DNA of 64,000 nt, from the NCBI RefSeq assembly GCF_003427025.1, contig NZ_QVAI01000004.1:434001-498000 (forward strand). Reading direction: 5' to 3'. The stretch comes from Jiangella endophytica (GTDB lineage Bacteria > Actinomycetota > Actinomycetes > Jiangellales > Jiangellaceae). Below the pieces are notes generated by a model. The model did no database searches and was not told the DNA's origin. It saw nothing but the letters and a program-made list of their open reading frames with translations. Shown piece after piece: positions 32,834 to 40,841 of this stretch (its first letter is position 1; each line of letters begins with the position of its first letter). The position numbers and the translations under genes are program-made.

Positions 32834-34508
32834 TGCCGACGACCCCGGCGTCGACCCGCACGACGGTCGAGTGCCGGGCGATCGTCTCCGGGCGGTGCGC
32901 CACCATGATCAGCGTCCGCCCGGCCCGCACCCGGTCGACGGCGGTCTCGATGCTCGCCGCGACGACGGGATCGAGGTCGGCCGTGGCCTCGTCGAGGATC
33001 AGCACCGCCGGGTCCACCAGCGCGGCCCGGACGATGCCGACCAGCTGCTGCTCCCCCGCCGACAGCGCCGCACCGTACGGCCCGACGACGGTGTCCAGCC
33101 CGGCCGGCAGCCCGGCCAGCCACGCCGTCAGCCCGAGCCGGTCGACGGCGTCGAGCAGCTCCGCACGCGTCGGTTCGTGCGGCACCAGCGCGAGGTTGTC
33201 GGCGAGCGTCCCACTGACCAGGTGCACCTGCTGCGGCACGAGGACGATGCGCCGCCGCACCTGCGCCTCGGTGGCCGTCGCGAGGTCGACGCCGCCGAAC
33301 TCGACCGTGCCCGCGTCCGGCCGGTACAGCCCGCTGGCCAGCTTGACCAGCGTGCTCTTGCCCGACCCGGTCGGCCCGGCGACGGCCACGTGCGCGCCGT
33401 GCGGGAACGTCACGTCCACGCCGGCCAGCACGTCGGTCCCGGCACGGTAGGCGTAGCGCACGCCGCGGACGGTGAGGTCACCGGCCTCCGGCAGCGCGGC
33501 GCCGGCCGCGGGCGAGCGGTCCGCCGTCCGCTCGAGCAGGTCGAGCAGCCGGGCCAGGCTGACGGCGGTGGCCTGCAGCTCGCCGAACACCTGCGACAGC
33601 CGCAGCACGCCCTCGAACAGGTTCGTCATCGCCAGCACGAACACGGCGACCGTCCCGATGGTGACCCGGCCCTCCCCTGCCAGCCAGGCGCCGGCCACCA
33701 GCAGGACCGCCACCGACAGCCCCTCCAGGAAGCCGATCAGCCGCAGCCGCAGCTCGACGTCGACGGTGCGATCCTCGTCGGCGCGCAGGTCCTCGCTCTG
33801 GGCGGCGAACAGGCGCCGGCGCTGCGGCATCCCACCGGTGAGGTGCAGCGTCTCGCGACCGGCCAGCGTCTCGGTGAACGTCGCCGCGATGCCCGCACGA
33901 CCGGCCGCGACCCGTCCGTAGGCGCCCGCCGCGTCGCGCCGGAACCAGCGGATCACCAGCCACGTCGCCGGCAGCGTCACGGCCAGCGTGATGAGCGTCA
34001 GCAGCGGCGAGTACGACAGCAGCACGGCCAGCGTCAGCAGCAGCGACAGTGACAGGTTGACGACGTCCGGCAGCTGCTGGCGGACGAAGTCGGTGACGGT
34101 CGCGACCTCGCCGGTGGTGCGCTGCAGCAGGTCGCCGACCCGGTGCGACTCGATGAACCGCAGCGGCGCCGTCGCGATCCGGCCGACGGCGGTGTCGCGC
34201 AGGTCGCGGACCACCCGCTCGCCGGTCCGGGTCAGCAGCACCTCGGAGGTGCGCAGCAGGAAGATCCGCGCGACGACGACCACGGCCAGCACGGCGACGG
34301 CCGTGAACAACCCGGACCGCGACCGCTGCACCAGCTCGTCGATCGCCCGCCCGATGATCGGCGCCATCGACACCAGCGCCGCGGCGCTGAACAGGCTGAC
34401 CGCCAGCGCGAGCAGTGCCTCGCGCCGGTACGGCCGGGCCACGGCGGCGAAGCGCCGATACACCCCGCGGGTGGACGGTGCCTCCTCGAGGACGGGCGCG
34501 TCAGCCAT
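32826..34508 (-). CDS. ABC half-transporter, permease-ATPase (IrtB-like)
   Basis: A 560-residue exporter-fold ABC protein. About six membrane helices cover residues 20-310, then a nucleotide-binding domain with Walker A (GPTGSGKST), the Q-loop VLVPQQVHL, a variant signature LSAGEQQL in place of LSGGQ, and Walker B (AVLILDEATADLD). Together with the upstream half-transporter it should form a heterodimer. Beside an iron box and a siderophore-interacting protein, it fits IrtAB/YbtPQ-type siderophore importers, which use the exporter fold for uptake. The ATG at 34506-34508 follows GGGGAG by 5 nt and overlaps the end of the preceding gene. Confidence 0.88.
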   Translation of the reverse strand: MADAPVLEEAPSTRGVYRRFAAVARPYRREALLALAVSLFSAAALVSMAPIIGRAIDELVQRSRSGLFTAVAVLAVVVVARIFLLRTSEVLLTRTGERVVRDLRDTAVGRIATAPLRFIESHRVGDLLQRTTGEVATVTDFVRQQLPDVVNLSLSLLLTLAVLLSYSPLLTLITLAVTLPATWLVIRWFRRDAAGAYGRVAAGRAGIAATFTETLAGRETLHLTGGMPQRRRLFAAQSEDLRADEDRTVDVELRLRLIGFLEGLSVAVLLVAGAWLAGEGRVTIGTVAVFVLAMTNLFEGVLRLSQVFGELQATAVSLARLLDLLERTADRSPAAGAALPEAGDLTVRGVRYAYRAGTDVLAGVDVTFPHGAHVAVAGPTGSGKSTLVKLASGLYRPDAGTVEFGGVDLATATEAQVRRRIVLVPQQVHLVSGTLADNLALVPHEPTRAELLDAVDRLGLTAWLAGLPAGLDTVVGPYGAALSAGEQQLVGIVRAALVDPAVLILDEATADLDPVVAASIETAVDRVRAGRTLIMVAHRPETIARHSTVVRVDAGVVGIS

Positions 34509-36243
34509 CGTTACTCCCCGCCGTGACCGGGACCCGCAGGTCGATGACCCGGTCGGCTCGCTCGCTGACCTGCGCCCGGTGCGACACGGCGACGATCGCG
34601 GTGTCCGGCAGCTCGGTGCGCAGGCGGTCCAGGATCGCCCGCTCGGTGCCGACGTCGACCGCCGAGGTGACGTCGTCGAGCAGCAGCACCCGCGGCCGGC
34701 CGAGCAGCGCCCGGGCCAGCGCCAGGCGCTGCACCTGCCCGCCGGACAGCGTCGTCCCGCGCTCGCCGACGGCCGTCTCGTACCCGGCGGGGAGCGCGCG
34801 GACGTACCCGTCGGCGCCGGCGACCCGGCAGGCCCACGCGACCTCGTCGTCGCGCGCCTCCCGCCCGAGCCGGACGTTGTCCGCGACGGTGCCGGAGAGC
34901 ACGAGCGGCCGCTGCGGCACGTAACCGATCCGGGCCCACCAGTCGGCGCGGTCCGCCTGCGCGACGTCGGCCCCGCCGAACCGGACGGTGCCCGCCGCGG
35001 GCTCGTCCAGCCGGGCCACCGCCCGCAGCAGCGACGACTTGCCGCTGCCGACCGGTCCCCGCACCACGACCAGCTCACCGGGCGACGCCGTCAGCCGCAG
35101 CGGCGCGGTCGGCTCACCGCCGCTGCCGGTGCGCGCGGAGAGCTCGTCCAGCACCAGCTCGCCCCGCTCCGGCAGGACGGCAGTGAGGGCCGGCCCGCTC
35201 GACGCCGGTCCAATCGGTGACGGCGAGTGTCGGTGCCCGCCCGTAGGGTGGGCCCCACCCGGGCCAGGGAGGGGCATGTCCAGCACCTCGGCGATCCTCG
35301 TCCCCGACACCTCGGCCTCGCGCCGGTTCGACACCAGCAGCACCAGGAAGCTCAGCGCGATGGTCAGCATCGTCATCCACGACGTGTAGGCGATCAGCCC
35401 GCCGATACTGAGCCCGCCGTCCAGCACCGCGAGCCCGCCGGCCGCCAGCCCGGCGGCGATCGCCAGCCGCGGCACCGACGGCGGCACCGACGCCCACCAG
35501 GCGGCCACCCGGGCGACGGCCAGCGTGTGGACCGTGACCTCGCCGCTGGCGTCGGCGTGCCGCCGCACCAGCCGGCCGGTGCCGCCCAGCCCTCGCACGG
35601 CCCCGGCGGCGGACAGCAGCTCCTCGACGGCGCCGGCTCGGCGGGCATGCGCCCCGGCCAGCCGCTCGGCCGCGGCGGCGAAGCGGGGCGGGAAGATCAG
35701 CTGTGTGACGACGACCAGCGGCGCCATGATCGCCGTCACGACCAGCAGCCGCGGATGCAGGGTCGCGACCGCCGGCACGACCACGACGATCGTGCTCAGC
35801 GCCAGCGTCCAGTAGGTGAGCTTGTCGACCCAGTCGGCGACGGCCAGCACGTCACGCTCGGCCCGCGAGGCGAGGTCGCCTCGGTCGATCCGGGCGGTCA
35901 CGGCGCCGTCGGCGGCGCCGGCCCGGGCCAGCAGCCGCTCGCGCAGGTCCAGCGCGGTCGCGTTCGCGGCGTGCCGGGTCAGCCGCTCCCCCGTCGCACC
36001 ACCGGCCAGCACGATCAGCGCCAGCCCGACGACGGCCAGCGCCCATCCGGCGGTCCGGCCGGGCGCGCCGGCCTCCAGGCCGTCGTCGACGGCGCGCTGC
36101 ACCAGGGCGGGCGTGGCCAGGTAGCCGAGCTGGGCGGCGAGCCCGCAGAGCAGGCCGGTGACGATCACGCGCCGGCGGCGGCGGAACAGCTCCCGCAGCA
36201 GCCGGCGCCCAGGGGCGCGGGTCGGGTCCGCCATCGCGGGCAT
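34501..36243 (-). CDS. ABC half-transporter, permease-ATPase (IrtA-core-like)
   Basis: A 580-residue exporter-fold ABC protein, first gene of the pair. Membrane domain about 20-310; ATPase domain with Walker A (GPVGSGKSS), Q-loop YVPQRPLV, full signature TLSGGQVQRLALARALL, and Walker B (VLLLDDVTSAVD), where Asp replaces the usual catalytic Glu. The partner has Glu, so ATP hydrolysis may be asymmetric. A Pro/Gly/His-rich linker (about 322-345) is encoded by the palindromic repeat at 35228. Mycobacterial IrtA carries a fused siderophore-interacting domain; here that function is the separate gene at 37429. ATG at 36241-36243, with a second ATG three codons in. Confidence 0.88.
   Translation of the reverse strand: MPAMADPTRAPGRRLLRELFRRRRRVIVTGLLCGLAAQLGYLATPALVQRAVDDGLEAGAPGRTAGWALAVVGLALIVLAGGATGERLTRHAANATALDLRERLLARAGAADGAVTARIDRGDLASRAERDVLAVADWVDKLTYWTLALSTIVVVVPAVATLHPRLLVVTAIMAPLVVVTQLIFPPRFAAAAERLAGAHARRAGAVEELLSAAGAVRGLGGTGRLVRRHADASGEVTVHTLAVARVAAWWASVPPSVPRLAIAAGLAAGGLAVLDGGLSIGGLIAYTSWMTMLTIALSFLVLLVSNRREAEVSGTRIAEVLDMPLPGPGGAHPTGGHRHSPSPIGPASSGPALTAVLPERGELVLDELSARTGSGGEPTAPLRLTASPGELVVVRGPVGSGKSSLLRAVARLDEPAAGTVRFGGADVAQADRADWWARIGYVPQRPLVLSGTVADNVRLGREARDDEVAWACRVAGADGYVRALPAGYETAVGERGTTLSGGQVQRLALARALLGRPRVLLLDDVTSAVDVGTERAILDRLRTELPDTAIVAVSHRAQVSERADRVIDLRVPVTAGSNDG
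35228..35260 (+). repeat. Palindromic repeat copy A with PafBC/RecA-NDp promoter consensus
   Basis: The first 25 nt (35228-35252) are identical to 52444-52468. They read TGTCGGTG, then eight bases, then TAGGGT, which fits the RecA-independent DNA-damage promoter consensus TTGTCRGTG-N8-TANNNT. GGGTGGG and CCCACCC follow as a small hairpin. It lies in antisense inside the ABC half-transporter gene, in the linker-coding part. Confidence 0.7.
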
Positions 36244-36276
36244 CGTCCTCTCGGGGGTCGGGCGTCACCCGACAGG

Positions 36277-36295
36277 TTAGGTTCGGCTAACCTGG
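36277..36295. promoter_or_regulatory. IdeR/DtxR-type iron box 2
   Basis: TTAGGTTCGGCTAACCTGG matches the iron-box consensus at 16 of 19 positions. It lies between the divergent ABC pair and the AraC gene and can control both. Confidence 0.85.
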
Positions 36296-36357
36296 TATCG
36301 GTCCAACCCAGCGGTCACCTCGCATCAGGCCGCGGACGTCGACGGTCGGGAGGTGTG

Positions 36358-37122
36358 GTGTTCGCGCGCGCGTTCGGCGGCGGGCTCGACGGCGCCGAGG
36401 AGTTCTGGCTGTCCCGCTTCGACATGCCGCGGCAGAGCGGCTTCACGACCCACGATCACGCCGAGCACCAGCTGTCCTGGGTCGCGCACGGCCAGCTGGA
36501 GGTCGAGGCCGGCGGGACGTGGCTGCTGCCGCCGTCGCAGGCGGTGTGGATCCCGGCCGGCACACCGCACGCGCTGCGGGCGACCCGTCCGACCCAGCTG
36601 TACTGCCTCTACCTGTGGCCGGCCGACTGCCCGATCGCCTGGACCAGCACCACGGTCGTCGCGGCCGACCCGATGCTGCGCCAGGTCATGCTCTATCTCG
36701 CCCGGCCGGACCTGCCCGACGACGCCGCCCAGCGGGCCCGCGCCCTGCTGGCCGACCTGCTGCGTCCCGACCCCGGCCCGGCGGCGGACATCCCGATGCC
36801 GGCCGGTGGGTCGGCCCGCGAGCTGGCCGATGCGATCGTCCGCTCCCCCGGCGACCCACGGAGCCTGCACGAGTGGGCCGCCGCCCTGCACGTCAGCGAG
36901 AAGACCCTGCGCCGCTCGTTCGTCGCCGAGACCGGCATGACGTTCACCGACTGGAGGACGCAGGTCCGGCTGAGGGCGGCACTGCCGCTGCTCGCCGACC
37001 GGCTGCCGGTCGCGGCCGTGGCGGCGCGGGTCGGCTACCGCAGCGTGAACGGGTTCATCAACGCGTTCCGCCGCCACTTCGGCCGCACGCCGGGCAGTTA
37101 CGCGGCGTTGCTCGGCGCGTGA
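36358..37122 (+). CDS. AraC-family regulator with cupin sensor domain
   Basis: A 254-residue regulator. The N-terminal cupin (about 1-90) has THDHAEHQLSWV and WIPAGTPHALRA, both typical metal or ligand pocket stretches. The C-terminal double helix-turn-helix (about 155-252) contains LHVSEKTLRRSFVAETGM and VAARVGYRSVNGFINAFRRH, ending FGRTPGSYAA. It is divergent from the ABC pair with an iron box between, so it is probably a siderophore-responsive activator of that uptake system. I place the start at GTG 36358, 4 nt after GGGAGG; GTG 36355 is too close to that site. Confidence 0.88.
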   Translation: MFARAFGGGLDGAEEFWLSRFDMPRQSGFTTHDHAEHQLSWVAHGQLEVEAGGTWLLPPSQAVWIPAGTPHALRATRPTQLYCLYLWPADCPIAWTSTTVVAADPMLRQVMLYLARPDLPDDAAQRARALLADLLRPDPGPAADIPMPAGGSARELADAIVRSPGDPRSLHEWAAALHVSEKTLRRSFVAETGMTFTDWRTQVRLRAALPLLADRLPVAAVAARVGYRSVNGFINAFRRHFGRTPGSYAALLGA

Positions 37123-37307
37123 TGGTCATGTGCCAGGCCCAGCCGCTGGGCTCGGCGCATCAGGCCCAGCCGCTCGTCCAGCCACCCGTCGATCGCCGTC
37201 TGGATCCGCAGCAACTCACCCGGGTCGTCGCAGCGCAGGCGGTAGTCGGCCAGCCAGCGCAGCGTCTCGTCGACATAGCGGAGCTTCGCCGCAATCGGCC
37301 ACGTCAT
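37098..37307 (-). CDS. Small hypothetical protein
   Basis: A 69-residue helical protein rich in Leu, Arg and Asp (LRYVDETLRWLADYRLRCDD), without signal or membrane segment. The ATG at 37305-37307 follows GGGGGAG by 5 nt, a good site that supports it being real. It lies downstream of the siderophore-interacting protein gene on the same strand and overlaps the 3' end of the AraC gene by 25 nt. Function unknown. Confidence 0.5.
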   Translation of the reverse strand: MTWPIAAKLRYVDETLRWLADYRLRCDDPGELLRIQTAIDGWLDERLGLMRRAQRLGLAHDHHAPSNAA

Positions 37308-37414
37308 CACGGCTCCCCCTCACCGTAGGCCGTCCCCGTGCTCCCAGGTTCCCCGTTCCGGCGCGTGCACACCTCCTCCGGGCTGGGTGAGATCGCGGGG
37401 CCGATGACGCTCGG

Positions 37415-37428
37415 CCCGGCGCGCCGGG
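37415..37428. terminator. 14-bp perfect palindrome after the SIP gene
   Basis: CCCGGCGCGCCGGG directly follows the stop of the siderophore-interacting protein gene. It may act as a terminator, but with no loop it could also simply be a GC-rich palindrome. Confidence 0.35.
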
Positions 37429-38328
37429 TCAGAGGCCGAGCGTCTCCAGCCGGGCGATGTACTCGTCCTCCTGGTCCTCCTCGTCGGCGTCGCTCTCCCA
37501 CGGCGCGAGCAGCCACTGCTGGGTGGCGTCGTCGAGCGCGGCCAGGCGGCGGTTGTACTCGTCGCCGTTGTCGGTCCAGTAGCCGACCACCTTGTACGCC
37601 GACGGCGGCAGCTTCAGCTCGTGCCGCAGGTAGCGGCGGGCGTCGCGCAGGACCGCGGTCTCGCCGGCCACCCACACGTAGCCCGGGCCGTCCGGCAGCT
37701 CGGCCGTGCGCAGGGCGCCGGACAGCAGGCTCGGGCCGTGGCCGTTGCCGCCGTACAGCCAGACGACCTCCAGGCCGGCACCGCCGGGCAGGTCGACCCG
37801 GTGCCGCGGTGTGGGCACCTCGAGCACCGCGCGGGTGCGCACGCCGGCCGGGACGGCCTCCAGGATCCGGGTCGCGGCCGGCAGCCCGGCGGCGTCGGCC
37901 AGCAGCAGCTGCCAGCGCAGGTCACCGGGCGGGTCGTACATGCCGGTGGGTGTGTTGACGGCGACGACGTCGCCCGGCGCCGCCTGCTGGGCCCACGTCG
38001 CCGCCACGCCGCCGTCGTGCACGACGAAGTCGATCACCAGCTCGCCGCTGGCGCGCCGGAACTCGCGCACCGTGTAGGTGCGCATCGGCGACGCCTCGGC
38101 GCCGTCCGGGTAGCTCCAGCGGCCGTTGGCCTCGACGACGGGCAGCACCGGCTCGGCGCCCGGCGCCGGGAAGAAGATGCGCAGGTACTCGTCGCCGACC
38201 CCGGTCGACGCGAACCCGGTCAGGTCCGGCCCGCCGAACACGACCCGCACCATGTCGGCGCAGACCGGACGGGCCTCGATCACCTCCGCGCGGAAGAACC
38301 GCATGGGCAGGTCGGCACCGACGGCCAT
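37429..38328 (-). CDS. Siderophore-interacting protein (ViuB/FAD-dependent ferric reductase)
   Basis: A 299-residue cytoplasmic flavoprotein that reduces ferric siderophores to release iron. The FAD-binding motif RTYTVR lies at 83-88, followed by HDGGVAATWAQQAAPGD (isoalloxazine/phosphate loop). The NAD(P)H-binding part shows VWVAGETAVLRDARRYLRHE and GYWTDNGDEYN near residue 255. The C-terminus is acidic (SDADEEDQEDE). The ATG at 38326-38328 follows GAGGAG by about 6 nt. An iron box lies 33 nt upstream. It supplies the domain that is fused to the transporter in mycobacterial IrtA. Confidence 0.93.
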   Translation of the reverse strand: MAVGADLPMRFFRAEVIEARPVCADMVRVVFGGPDLTGFASTGVGDEYLRIFFPAPGAEPVLPVVEANGRWSYPDGAEASPMRTYTVREFRRASGELVIDFVVHDGGVAATWAQQAAPGDVVAVNTPTGMYDPPGDLRWQLLLADAAGLPAATRILEAVPAGVRTRAVLEVPTPRHRVDLPGGAGLEVVWLYGGNGHGPSLLSGALRTAELPDGPGYVWVAGETAVLRDARRYLRHELKLPPSAYKVVGYWTDNGDEYNRRLAALDDATQQWLLAPWESDADEEDQEDEYIARLETLGL

Positions 38329-38360
38329 CCGTACTCCTCGGACATCACAGGCGACAGAAG

Positions 38361-38379
38361 TGAGGAAAGCCTAACCTGC
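38361..38379. promoter_or_regulatory. IdeR/DtxR-type iron box 3
   Basis: Read on the minus strand, GCAGGTTAGGCTTTCCTCA matches the consensus at 14 of 19 positions. It lies upstream of the siderophore-interacting protein gene and overlaps the stop codon of the amidase gene. Confidence 0.72.
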
Positions 38380-39807
38380 TACCGCCTCGTACGCGACGCC
38401 GGCGCCGAGGCACACGTCCTCCCGCCAGCACGGCGCCACCAGTTGCAGGCCCGCCGGCAGGCCGGTGCCCGCGACGCGGCCGCAGGGCACCGTCAGCGCC
38501 GGGTGGCCGGAGACGTTGAACACCGACGTGTTGCGGGCCACGACGGTCGCCAGCACGCGGTCGCGGCCGCCCAGCGCTACCGCGTCGACGCCCTCCGGCG
38601 GGGCCACGATCGCCGACGTCGCGCAGGCCAGCACATCCACGTCCGCGAACAGCGCGTCGACCGCGCCGGCCAGGACCGTCCGGCAGCGCAGGGCGTGCAG
38701 GTAGTCGACAGCGGACAGCGACCGGCCGCCCGTGAGCAGCTGGGTGACGACCGGGCCGTAGCCGTCGAGGTCGTCGCCGGCGTCGTGCAGCGAGGCCGAC
38801 TCCGCCGCGACCAGGATCCGTTTGATCGCGTCCGGGTCGATCTCCTCGATCACCGGCAGCTCGACCGGCACCAGCGTCGCGCCCAGCCCGGCCAGCACCT
38901 CGGTGGCGGCGTCGACGAGCCTCAGCACCTCGTCCTCGGCCACCCGGAACCAGCCGCCGAGCACACCGACGCGCAGCCCGGTCAGCGGCGCGGCGCCGGC
39001 GACCGGCCAGCGCGGCCGCGCGTCGGCCGGCGGCACCCCGGTCATCGCCGTCAGCGCGGCGCCGGCGAGGGCCGCGCTCCCGGCCAGCGGCCCGGTGTGG
39101 TCCATCGTCCAGGTCAGCGGCGGAGTGCCGGCACGCGGGACGCGACCCAGCGTCGGCTTCAACCCGACCGCTCCGCACCAGGCGGCCGGCACCCGGATCG
39201 AGCCGCCGGTGTCCGTGCCGACGGCCAGCGGCAGCAACCCGGCACCGACCGCCGAGGCCGGGCCGGACGACGACCCGCCGGAGCGACGGCCGGGATCGCA
39301 CGGGTTGCGGGTCCGGCTGTTCGGCCCGGACGCGAACTCGTACGTCGCCAGTTTGGCCACGAGGACGGCGCCGGCGGCGCGCAGGTTCCGCACCACCCGC
39401 GCCGTCGTCGCAGGCCGGAAGTCCGCGTAACGGTCCGAGCCGAACCGCGTCGGCGACCCCTCGACCTGGATGACGTCCTTCACCCCGAACGGCAGGCCCT
39501 CCAGCGGGCGGGCGGCTCCGGCGGCGATCCGCCGCCGCGACTCCGCGGCGGCGGTCAGCGCCTCGTCGGCCAGCAGCACCTCCACGGCGCCCAGCTCGCG
39601 CCCGCGCCCGTCGAGGCCGGTCAGGACCCGTCGGACGGCGCCCACCGGGTCCGGATCCGGCTCGACCGGCGCCGCCGGGACCAGGCCCGGCGGCGCGGCA
39701 CGGACGACGTCGCCGAACGGCACGACCGGGTCGGGGAACAGGTCGAGCCGGTGGCGCCGCAGCGCCGCGACGTCGGACCGGACGTCCGGGTGCGCGGTCG
39801 CGCTCAC
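38371..39807 (-). CDS. Amidase-signature-family hydrolase
   Basis: A 478-residue cytoplasmic amidase. The Ser-cisSer-Lys triad is visible: Lys110 in PFGVKDVI, the Gly/Ser loop SGGSSSGPAS with cis-Ser179, and nucleophile Ser203 in GTDTGGSIRVPAA. The spacing between the two Ser (24) is that of the family. The GTG at 39805-39807 overlaps the stop of the deacylase gene (GTGA), so it is the last gene of the peptidase-deacylase-amidase operon. It cuts a C-N amide bond; the substrate is unknown. GatA is unlikely since no gatB or gatC is near and the context is catabolic. Confidence 0.88.
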   Translation of the reverse strand: MSATAHPDVRSDVAALRRHRLDLFPDPVVPFGDVVRAAPPGLVPAAPVEPDPDPVGAVRRVLTGLDGRGRELGAVEVLLADEALTAAAESRRRIAAGAARPLEGLPFGVKDVIQVEGSPTRFGSDRYADFRPATTARVVRNLRAAGAVLVAKLATYEFASGPNSRTRNPCDPGRRSGGSSSGPASAVGAGLLPLAVGTDTGGSIRVPAAWCGAVGLKPTLGRVPRAGTPPLTWTMDHTGPLAGSAALAGAALTAMTGVPPADARPRWPVAGAAPLTGLRVGVLGGWFRVAEDEVLRLVDAATEVLAGLGATLVPVELPVIEEIDPDAIKRILVAAESASLHDAGDDLDGYGPVVTQLLTGGRSLSAVDYLHALRCRTVLAGAVDALFADVDVLACATSAIVAPPEGVDAVALGGRDRVLATVVARNTSVFNVSGHPALTVPCGRVAGTGLPAGLQLVAPCWREDVCLGAGVAYEAVAG

Positions 39808-40841
39808 ACCTCCAGCCGCCACTGCTCGGGCGACGGGACCCAGGTGCCGGATCCGGCGTCGGCGATGATGTACATGTAGTCGCCCGGGTTGACCCGCGAG
39901 AACCCCGGCCGTGTCTGCAGGATCGCCGACTGCTCGTACGGCGCCCTGATCTCCTGCAGCGTCTCGCCGGTGTGCGCGTCGACCACGCGGGACAGCAGCG
40001 TGCCGCCCGCCACCACCGTCGACAGCGCCTCGATCCCCACCGCCGGGTAGCACAGGCCGCCGTGGTCGGCCCGGATCAGCACCCGCTCGCGCATGAGCAG
40101 CTGCCGCTCCGGCAGCTCGGGTACCCCGTCGATCATGCCCAGCCCCTTGAGGAAGTTGTCGATGCGGGTCTGGGTGAGCGCGGCGAAGCCCTCCGGCATG
40201 ACGTTGCCGCCCTGCTCGGCGACGATGGACAGCTTGCCCAGCGACTTGACGTACTGGTCGATGGTGCCGGCGAAGGGGTCGACGTCGTGGACGAAGACGA
40301 AATCGGTGCCCATCAGCCGGGTGAAGTCGAAGATCCGCTTCTGCTCCGGCGTCCGGTCGGAGTTCACCAGCGTGTAGTTGATCGAGGTGTCGCCGGCGCA
40401 GTGGTAGTCGAGCATCGCGTCGATGTGCGGGATGATCTCCTCGCTGATGACCGCCGCCATTTTCTGGGTGATCCAGCCCTGACGGGTGCCGGGGAAGACC
40501 CGGTTCATGTTGTTCATGTCGGTGTTCCAGCCCTGGCCCGTGGCCCGGGTGCCGCTCTCGAACGCGACCGGGTTGGCGACCGGGACGCCGATGACGGTGC
40601 CGGCCAGCTGCTCCGGGTCCAGCCGGGTCAGCGCCGTGTTGACCGCCTCGGCACCGAAGATCGCGTCGCCGTGCACGTTCGCGATCAGCAGCAGCGTGGG
40701 GCCGGACGAGCGGCCGCGCACGACCTGCCCGCTGATCGCCAGCTCCTCGCCGGAGCTGCGCCGCGCGACCGGGAGCCGGAACCGGGACTTCGAGCCCGGC
40801 GTGACGGCGGCGAGGTCATCGGAGTGGGTCAGCGTGGTCAT
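39804..40841 (-). CDS. Succinylglutamate desuccinylase/aspartoacylase-family protein, copy A
   Basis: A 345-residue M14-fold deacylase. Family text is clear: NPVAFESGTR, GWNTDMNNMNRVFPG, DYHC (His147) and AEQGGN. The first metal motif, normally H-x-x-E, reads H57-G-D-A60, so the usual Glu ligand is Ala. The same change occurs in the paralogue at 48047. It should remove an acyl or amidino-acyl group from an amino-acid-like substrate if metal binding is kept. The ATG at 40839-40841 overlaps the carboxypeptidase stop (ATGA), and its own stop overlaps the amidase start. Confidence 0.85.
   Translation of the reverse strand: MTTLTHSDDLAAVTPGSKSRFRLPVARRSSGEELAISGQVVRGRSSGPTLLLIANVHGDAIFGAEAVNTALTRLDPEQLAGTVIGVPVANPVAFESGTRATGQGWNTDMNNMNRVFPGTRQGWITQKMAAVISEEIIPHIDAMLDYHCAGDTSINYTLVNSDRTPEQKRIFDFTRLMGTDFVFVHDVDPFAGTIDQYVKSLGKLSIVAEQGGNVMPEGFAALTQTRIDNFLKGLGMIDGVPELPERQLLMRERVLIRADHGGLCYPAVGIEALSTVVAGGTLLSRVVDAHTGETLQEIRAPYEQSAILQTRPGFSRVNPGDYMYIIADAGSGTWVPSPEQWRLEV

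Noticed and set aside
38371-39807. GatA subunit of the tRNA amidotransferase
   Set aside because: The amidase triad is shared, but gatB/gatC are absent and the gene is coupled to a peptidase and a deacylase.
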